Below are positions 28,688-36,314 of a stretch of 36,314 nt of DNA, piece after piece. Made by a program: the position numbers and the translations under genes. Each line of letters starts with the position of its first letter. The first letter of the stretch is position 1. The notes beneath the pieces are model-generated. The model did no database searches. It saw nothing but the letters and a program-made list of their open reading frames with translations, and was not told where the DNA came from. The DNA comes from Xanthoparmelia taractica (lineage: Eukaryota; Ascomycota; Lecanoromycetes; Lecanorales; Parmeliaceae). The stretch is from positions 1 to 36,314 of the forward strand of contig JANQBS010000350.1 in NCBI GenBank assembly GCA_033085395.1, read 5' to 3'.

Positions 28688-28739
28688 ATGGGTTCGGGTG
28701 CCGCGCTTCATAGAAGGCGCACGCCCTATTTGAACCCAT
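28688..28739. repeat. 52-bp GC-rich hairpin island in AT-rich DNA
   Basis: The island is bounded by ATGGGTTC and GAACCCAT, an 8-bp perfect inverted repeat. The inner parts (GGGTGCCGCGCTTC and GAAGGCGCACGCCC) pair partially around an ATA loop. The surrounding kilobases are A/T-dominated, so this patch either escaped C to T mutation or was inserted later. It is not a tRNA: the length and stem layout do not fit, although the minus strand has a weak B-box-like GGTTCAAAT. Confidence 0.55.
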
Positions 28740-29418
28740 ATGATCTAACAAAGATTTATATTCGAGAAAAGATAGACGTTATTAATATAGACAAGATTAA
28801 TAATATAAGATATGATATAGAAGACGAAATTAATATCGATAAAGAATATATAGATTTTTCTATATATCGTTAGATGAATAATCTCGATTTCTTAGCGATT
28901 ATTTACAATCTCTTACGCTTCTTACGAGACTTAATTCGAGTGAGCTTCAGCTATAAGATAAGTATTACTTTTAGAATACTTTTATTACGCTAAACGAATA
29001 AATTTGAATCGCGATAGATAATTTCGAGAAGGATTTCAAGTCGAGATTCAGTAAACGCTATAATTAGTAGAATCGTTATTAACTAAACTCGTTATCGTTC
29101 GTAAAAGAAGATATTAATATCTATTATTTAACAATAACGTAATTGTTTTACGAAATCAATTGCATTTAAGAGAGACTTATCAATTTCGCTATTATTTAAA
29201 TCGTGTTCTTCGGTTAACAAATTATTAATAAATTCTTTTAACGTTACTCGTATGTAGAAGCATTAACGTGTGCGCTTTAATTTATATTATAGATTTGCTT
29301 TAAGATTAGTAAACCAATTCGTTAACTCTTTAATTTAATATAGAGCTAGCTTAATTAATATTAATAAATATCGATCAAACTAATTTTCTTAACGAAGTAG
29401 TTATTATATATTCAATGA

Positions 29419-29600
29419 AAAAAGTTCTTAATTTAATTCTTTATCGATCTTTTAAGTGTGTGATAGAAATCGATATCGACGATATCGTGATATTTAGAAA
29501 TCGAAGATTAATAACGTGAGTAAAACGATTATAGAATCTATATTAAAGGTGACTTACTCTCTTTATAAATCTTCAAGACGATCGATATATAAATTAATAA
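29419..29600 (+). pseudogene. Gypsy reverse transcriptase fragment (YIDD region)
   Basis: The frame CVIEIDIDDIVIFRNRR with the upstream helix MKKVLNLILYRSFK reproduces the spacing of the Ty3/gypsy RT catalytic block (M/F-x-x-VLxxxL-x-x-F-x-V-x-YIDDIVIFS). Downstream codons are interrupted by TGA, TAG and TAA at several positions before LTLFINLQDD, where relatives have LTLSPKK. The Tyr of YIDD reads Asp here. Non-functional relic. Confidence 0.6.
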
Positions 29601-30445
29601 TATCGACGTAAAGAGTTATTAATTAATAACTTTTATTGATCTTCTCGTATCGTGCGTTATAGTATTCTTAAGCGAAGAGCTAGCTTCTCGTAGAGAAGAA
29701 TACGTGAAACGAGTTCGCGTCTTACTTTTAAGTATATAATAATGCTTTATAACGAGCTATCGTAGATAAGAATAAGAATAATTATCTATAAGTAAAACGA
29801 GTGAAGATAAATTTTTAAAATAGTAATAAAAAGAGAGAAGTAAGTTGAAAAGAGAGAAAGATAGAGAGAGAAAGAAAGATTATCTTTATAGACGTCTAAA
29901 GTAGCTAAAAAGCCTTAGTATATATATCTAATATTATTCTCTTTCTCTTTTTATCTTTTTTCTCTTTATCTTTATATTACTCGACCTCGTATTAAGAATT
30001 CAATAAACGATTCATAATATAGTAACGAAGATAATTAAAAAGATAATATAGAAACGTGTTAACTCGACGCAATCGACTAATGCGTAAGTCTATATATAGG
30101 CGTTAAGAGAGTGAAAGAGAGAGTGAGAAAAGCGTATTAGTTATTTAGGCGATATAATATAAGTAGAAATCTCTAATATAAAAAACGCTTAAAAGGACGT
30201 TTAAGTATATTAAAAATAACGATCTTTTTACTCGAATTTAGTTTAAGATAATAATCTTAATTAATTAAATCTAGATCTAATAAATTATATAGCGCGTATA
30301 AGAATTCTTCTACTATATATAGTAATAATATAAATATTTATAAATACGTGAAGAGTTATTTAGATCTCGAAATTCGATTATTAAGAGAGATAAGATTAAT
30401 ACTTAATATTTTAATTTAGATCTTATGATATATATTTATTATATA

Positions 30446-30721
30446 TACGAGTCGGAAAGGTGTGGTATATTTAATGGTATGGGATTAGTTTTTCGAATAT
30501 CATATCGAAAGTTATAGAATATCCTATACTTTCATTGGGTTTTTAATAAATATATTACGTAATATTTTTCTATATTCTAAAAATACGTAAAAAGCTTAAG
30601 CGAACGCTTATGTAATTATAAAATTCTATAAATAGATTAAAAAGATATAATTTTTTAAAAAAAGTTAAAAAAAAGATAAAAACGACTATGTTCAACAGAT
30701 ACCACACCTTTTCGACTCGTA
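30446..30721 (-). mobile_element. 276-bp TA-flanked MITE, copy 2 (inverted relative to copy 1)
   Basis: It starts TACGAGTCGGAAAGGTGTGG and ends, on the opposite strand, TACGAGTCGAAAAGGTGTGG. The end bearing CTGTTGAACATAGTCG, which is at the left of copy 1, is at the right here, so the two copies face each other. The length is exactly that of copy 1. Differences between copies include G/A and C/T changes within the terminal repeats (GGGTCGG versus GAGTCGA), as expected from C to T mutation. Confidence 0.85.
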
Positions 30722-33700
30722 ATTATATAATGTAGTTAATAATTAAAATAGATATAGCTATATTTATAATACTCGCGTAAATATCGTTTTTTATTAAAAT
30801 TTCGATATATTTTAAAACTAAAAGAGAAAGATTTAGAAATAGAATCTAAATTCTATTTAAAATAATTAAAGACGATTATTTTATATAATAGAAGATTACT
30901 ATAACGTCTATTCTTTATAATTTAGACTATAAAATTATACTAATTATTTAGAATATATATATTTATAAATATATAGTAATATTCGCGAATAAAGTTAAAT
31001 TTATATAAAATTAATAACGTAATTAATTAATTATTTAGACACGTATTTATTTAAGCTATAAAGAGTAATTACGAGCTATATCTAGATAATTATAATAGAA
31101 GAAATCTTTAGTAACATTATCGCTATAGAATAAAAACTTTATTATTCGTCGCGATAAAAATTTTAGATATATATATTTTAATATTACTCTAACAGCTTTA
31201 AGATTAAATAGCTAGTACGCGTATTAAAAGAGTTTCTATAATAACAATATAAGATAGAGATTTATAGATTATAATAAGCTTTATCTTTTATAGAGTTACT
31301 CGCTCGCTAGCGAATATTATTCTAAGAGATCTATTTATATTAAACTTAATCACGTTCTTAGCTCTCTTATAGATAATAAATATCTTATATAAATTATTTA
31401 TCTTCGTCGCTTTAATTAGCTTCTATTATGGATTCTAAAATATTAAATAAAATATAAAGATATACTTAATATCTTATTATCTCTAATCGTATAAATAGCT
31501 AGCTATTTAAATATTTAAAACTCTACGTGAATATAAAAACTATTCTAATTTAATCTTTTTTATTCGTAATTATATAAGAGCTAAGCTTTTAACCTTAGCG
31601 AGATTTATATAAAAAATTCGTCTATTAAATTATAGATTATCTTTCTAAATCGAGATTTTTATACTTTTAAAGTAATCGTCTCGTAGCGAGATTATATCTT
31701 ACTTTAAGTTATATCTTTTTAAGCTTCGATAATCTTTACTAGCTTTCGCGTATATCGCTTCTAATCTAATATTAAGATATTATTTTAACTATCGAGTCTT
31801 AAAGACCTTAACGTCTATTATTATTTTTTATAATCGAGTAAATTTCGCGAAGAGCTTAATTTCAAAGAATTACTTAATTTAGAGTAACTTATAGCGAGAA
31901 AATACTCGTCTCTATCTTGAGTACTCTAATATTAATAGCTTGATAATTATTAATAATCTATCTAAGATAGATATTCTAGATTACTTTTAACTATTTTATA
32001 TAATTCTAACGTAATTCTCGTAATTTCTAAAATATATATTATAAGACTACTACGTACGTAATAATTAATTATATTATTATACTATATACTTAACGTATTT
32101 TATTTAATATAGCTTCTTATGTAAAGCTTATAATCTTATTTAATATAAGATTCTATATAATTAGTTTAGATCGTATCTTCTTAATATACGATCTTTAGCG
32201 AAGTTTACTATCGATATATAATTCTAAGATTTAAATACTAGCCTTAAACTTTAGAATAGTCTTTTCTAAGTCTATCGCGATAATTATATTAAATTATCTT
32301 AAATAGCGAATTAAATATATTAGTTTATACTTCTTTAATATAAAGATAACGTTATATATTATTGTTTATTTTAAATAAATTTTATATATCTTCTTTAAAA
32401 TAGAATAGTTAATCTTCGTAGATTTCACGAACGTAAAAAGATAAATATCGTCTATAAAACTCTATATCTAAAGCTTTAGTTTAACTCTAGAGTATTTCTT
32501 AATTAACAAAGTATTAAAGAATAAAAAGACAATCGAGAATATAGATAATCTCTAAAGAATTTATATTTTAGCGAGCTTTATAGAATTAATTCTATTATTA
32601 AGAATAATATAGATTACTCGCTTATAAGAAAGCTTCGTATTTAATTAATAATAAGCTTCGAGACGTTTATAACTCGAAGATTATATATTAATCTTTAATA
32701 TAATATATTATGAAAAGTAATAATAATATTTAATAATAGAAGATTAATTATACTATTCTTTATATAATCTTAGATAATATAAATTATATTAATAATAGTT
32801 TTAAGCATTATCTTAGTGAATCTCTTTTATCGAGCTTTTATCTACTTCGATAATAATAAGAGATTTATCTTAGCGTAATCGCTAAGTCTTATAATTATTA
32901 TTATTTCGAGTACTTTATTTAGCGTGCTTAGAAGCGCGATTAATCTATACGATTTAAACTTCGAACAAATATTCTTCTTTAACTTATAAAGAATTATAAT
33001 ATTAATCTTATTAAACTTTTTTAAATAACAATTAATTCTTAGATATATTCTAAAAAGATATATAATTTTCAATATTAATACTCTCGCTACTTAACGTACA
33101 AATCGATTAAGTATTTTATTTAATTTCTAGAACTTTATTAGATTTCGATTAAAAAATAGTCTTTTAAATCTTCTTTTCTATAGTATTATTATTTATTATA
33201 ATAGAAGTAGAATATATAATATTTTATATATTATCTAAATTAATCTAAAGAGAAGAGAGAAAAAAAATCTCTTTTAGAATCGAAATCTTCTCTTTAAACG
33301 TAGACGTTGAATTCTCTATTAATTACTTTAATAATATATATTTATTTAATTAAGCTTTAGATTTCTTTAGATAATTATATAGTTTTATAAATACTTCTAT
33401 AAAAATAAAGAATCTTAGTCTTATTAAGAGTCTTATCGCGTCTCTTAATTACTATTTATTACTTATTTATAAAGTATTTACTTCGATTATTTTAATATCG
33501 TTTAACTAAAACTTTAATTATTTTTTTAATCTTATTATATGTTTTATTTTAAAAGAATTTAACTCTTTCTAATAATTTAATTTACGAGATTATAAGCTTT
33601 ATTATCTTATAAATTTCTTAAAGTAAAAATCTTAAATAGCTATTAATCTAATTCTCGATTATTAGAGAAATTAATAATAAAAACGAGTTAAATACTTACG

Positions 33701-36121
33701 CTTTACGTTCGATATTCTTAATCTTCGCTATCTTTTATACTCTTCTTTATATTAATATTAACTCTTTAATTATTAGCTTTAACTTTATATAAGTAGATAA
33801 ATAATTAGAGCTATATTATAAGTCTAAACGAATCTAATATATAAAGATAATTTTCTTAACTTTAAGAATAATAAAGATTAAATTAATAATACTCTCTACT
33901 CTTCTCGTTCTTTATATTATTATTTTATTAAATAATATAAGCTTTATATTTCTATTTAGCGTCGCGACTATAAGTTTATTAATCTTATAATAATATAAAT
34001 ATCTACTTAAATTATTTTAATTAAAATAATAAAGATTAAAGTCTTCGAGAAGAATATACTCTTTAAAATAATTAAGCGTCTTCGTTATTAGATCGAGATT
34101 AGAAGAGTTCTATTCTATTATTAATAACGAGCTAGAATTATATATATTATAAATATATATAGAGTCTAATTCTAATATTTCTCTCGTCTTCTTAAATTAA
34201 AGAGTTAACGTATTAATATTTCTTAATCGATAACTTATTTCTTAGCTATTTTAGTCGAGTCTCTTATTAATATAAAAATAAGTTCTTATATTTATCTTAA
34301 TTCTATACGCGAGATAAAAAGAGCTTAAGCTAAGATAAAAGAAGAATCTATTATACGAATTATAGCTCGACTTTTAAATAATTAATATATCGATACTTTC
34401 TATTACTCGATTTACTATTAAAGTTATTATTATTTCTATCTTATATCTTATATTATATTATAAAATCTAGAATATCGACGTATTTATTATAACTTATTTC
34501 TTATCTCGATATTCGCTAACTATTATTAAGTCTAAGAAATCTAAATAAAATTAAAAACTACTCTTATAATTTCTTTAAAATTCTTATTAACGCTTATCGT
34601 TTTAGATAAGAGATTGAGAGTTATAAATTCGACTCTTATCTTATTAATCTAATAGCCTTAATAAATCGCTTTATCGTCTTTCGTAGACTCGAGTTCTAAT
34701 TCGATTTAACGTTAAAGTATCGATTCGAGATCGCGTTTAAGCTTAAATTAAACTTCTTCTCTTAATTATTCAAAATATTAATCATATTAATTAGCGTTAT
34801 TCTCTTCTTCTTAGACGTAATTAATATAAATTTTATTTCGTCTATAATAGTAGATAAACGCGTATTTCTAATCAATTTATAGAGTGAAGTCTTATTAGTG
34901 ATTCTTTATTTCGCTCGTTAAGTCTTCTTAGTCTTTATCAAATATATTCTTTTATACGATATATATTTAACTCTCTTATAAGTAGTATATACTTTTAACG
35001 TCTTTAAGATTATCTTCTTATAATCTTAAGTATTATATATCTATCTATACTTCGCGTAGCTAACTCTATTTCTATATTCTCTATATATATATTCTTACTT
35101 CTAGTAATAAGAATATTATATAAATAAGACTATTTAATTAAATTTCTTAATTCTCTTTATTTCTCTTTCTTTTATTAACTACTTTTTAATTAAATTATAT
35201 TTTCTTTTAAATATAATTATATTAATTATTAAAGTAAAGTATCTCTTTTTCTATTCTCGAGCTATTAATTACTTAACGCTTAAGATTTAACGAATTTTAA
35301 GAACCTTTAAACTAGAATAAAGATTACTATTATTAATCTTAAGCTTTATTTTTATTATTATCTAGTTATCGATATTAAAGATCTTAATATATATATTATA
35401 TATTATTATCGAGAAAGATTTTCTTATTACTATCGCTAATTTATATATATATTTTATCTACGTAATATTCTTCTCTAAAGTCTTTCTCGCTTTTATTATT
35501 ATAATCTATAAAAATAGATTATTACTTTATAATCTATTTATTATTACGATTTCTTTTATAAGCGTATATTAATCGCTTTTAAAATCTATTAATATTCTCT
35601 CTTTTATTTTTTCTACTATATATTTCTTCTCTTTATTATCCTTTAATTTTATTATAATTTATCTTAGTCTTCTTAAATTCTTAATCTTTATAATAAAAAA
35701 TATAGAAATTATAAAAACGATTAAATTTATAAAGTTCGTAGATAAGTTCGCGAAAGAATTTTTCTGACTCTACGCGTTAACTTAAGATCTAGACGCTAAA
35801 TTTATATATAATTTTAACGAGATATTATATAATTCTTTTAATTTTATATATATTACTTAACGTTTTAGTTATTGAATATAAATTATTATTAATTTAAAGT
35901 CTCTATAATATTCGTCTTAAGTAAACGCGTTTAGATCTTCGAAAGATATCTTTTAAGCGATAATAAAAAGTTACACGCTACTTTCTCGCTCTTAGACGCG
36001 TTAATAATCATTATCCATATAGAAATAATACTTATATCGCTTATAGATATACTCTAATACTATCGTTACTCTGCGAGCTATTTTTCTCGTTCGTATTTAT
36101 TTTTCTTAAACGCGTTATTCT
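30722..36121 (-). mobile_element. RIP-degraded Tad1-like LINE (non-LTR) retrotransposon region
   Basis: Most of this AT-rich interval is unreadable, but the minus strand at 32390-33072 carries a reverse transcriptase of the Tad1/I-like LINE type (separate entry). With RT there, the 3' end with RNase H would be expected towards 31 kb and the endonuclease part towards 34-36 kb; neither could be verified. No other gene is seen. Element boundaries are unknown; the two MITE copies at 30446 and 36122 flank the region. Confidence 0.5.
32390..33072 (-). pseudogene. LINE reverse transcriptase (Tad1-like), degraded
   Basis: Minus-strand frame: SYRLIALLSTLNKVLEIIII then RLSDYAKINLLLLSK, matching the SYRPIALLxTLGKxLExxxxxRLSxxAExxxLLPxxQ block. 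It continues through KARxKRFTKIMLKTIINIIY (GARxxRSTExAL in relatives), a run aligning with SLLSLDxxGAFDxV, then IRSFLISESIL (WVxSFLxxR). It reaches FIDDIYLFTFVKSTKINYSI, the catalytic FIDD box followed by STxxNCxxLExIHxxCLxWA. Block order and the roughly 160-codon distance between the first and FIDD blocks are right for LINE RTs. Stops are mainly TAA/TAG at Trp or Gln positions. Confidence 0.7.
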
Positions 36122-36314
36122 TACGGGTCGGAAAGGTGTGATATATTTAATGGTATGGGAATAGTTTTTTAAATACCATATCGAAAGGTATGAGATATTC
36201 CATACTCCCAATGAATTTTTAATAAATATATTACGTAATATTTTTTAATATTCTAAAAATACGTAAAATGCTTAAGCGAACGCTTATGTAATTATAAAAT
36301 TCTATAAATAGATT
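36122..36314 (-). mobile_element. 276-bp MITE, copy 3 (cut by the window end)
   Basis: It starts TACGGGTCGGAAAGGTGTGA at 36122 and follows copy 2 in the same orientation through the shared blocks TTTAATGGTATGGGA, ATATATTACGTAATATTTTT and GCTTAAGCGAACGCTTATGT. It leaves the window after 193 of the expected 276 bases. Confidence 0.8.

Larger units (their letters stand above)
27691..30445 (+). mobile_element. Degenerate Ty3/gypsy-type retrotransposon sequence between two MITE copies
   Basis: This AT-rich interval has one clearly readable coding trace on the plus strand near 29420-29600: MKKVLNLILYRSFKCVIEID, then IDDIVIFRNRR, with LTLFINLQDD further on. This fits the gypsy reverse-transcriptase active-site region (F-x-x-VYIDDIVIFS...LTLSxxK). 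Upstream and downstream parts (protease, RNase H, integrase) were not readable, and long terminal repeats were not found by eye. A polypurine tract (29830-29880) and a polypyrimidine tract (29939-29976) lie downstream of the RT trace. Extent is uncertain; only the RT trace is firm. Confidence 0.5.

Noticed and set aside
1..36314. CRISPR array, rRNA or bacterial-type operon structure
   Set aside because: No evenly spaced direct repeats or rRNA signatures; introns and gene families are fungal.

Overview
The window looks like a piece of a filamentous ascomycete (Pezizomycotina) genome. The evidence is short introns of about 45-70 bp with GT...CTRAY...AG signals, fungal-only gene families (HET, DUF3723, fungal dynamin-like GTPase, STAND N-terminal domain), and very AT-rich stretches in which transposon reading frames are broken by TAA/TAG at Gln and Trp positions. 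That last pattern is what repeat-induced point mutation (RIP, C to T) leaves. Genus and species cannot be told from the sequence alone.

Layout. 1-1140 is AT-rich decayed DNA, followed by a 470-bp inverted-repeat element with telomere-like arms (1141-1610). 1812-4352 is a HET-domain gene that is open except for one TGA. 4971-5392 is a broken gene resembling a fungal secreted-protein family. 6648-7087 (minus) and 7490-7699 (plus) are remnants of two STAND/NLR-type genes. 8238-10362 is an intact five-exon glycosylated membrane-protein gene. 11769-12641 is a short hAT element with CAGGG ends that cuts off a DUF3723 gene (12642-13580, minus). Divergent from that gene is a pseudokinase gene (13893-15029), joined directly and in the same frame to the C-terminal half of an RNase III-like protein (15030-15545). 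15815-17879 is a complete but RIP-broken piggyBac-type transposon. 17987-20506 (minus) is a dynamin/Mx-like GTPase. 20964-21575 (minus) is an unrecognised frame. 22523-24016 (minus) belongs to the fungal family usually labelled geranylgeranyl pyrophosphate synthetase, although it has no prenyltransferase motif. 25977-26936 is an intact gene joining part of a kinase fold to an interferon-induced 6-16-like membrane domain. From about 27.2 kb to the end is an AT-rich desert holding three copies of a 276-bp TA-flanked MITE, a Ty3/gypsy reverse-transcriptase relic and a Tad1-like LINE relic.

How it fits together. The gene-bearing part (1.8-27 kb) is an accessory island. Its content (HET, STAND/NB-ARC, dynamin/Mx-like GTPase, 6-16-like protein, kinase-like proteins, RNase III) is the repertoire linked in fungi to non-self recognition and regulated cell death. 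DUF3723 and NLR genes are also known passengers of Starship giant transposons, but no DUF3435 captain is visible here. Six reading frames are interrupted by a single TGA or TAG explicable by one C to T change, three of them (DUF3723, dynamin and the secreted-type gene) also carrying a truncation, a splice-frame loss or a likely 1-base loss. This suggests mutation spilling into single-copy neighbours of transposons. Family assignments come from reading translations by eye, with no database search.
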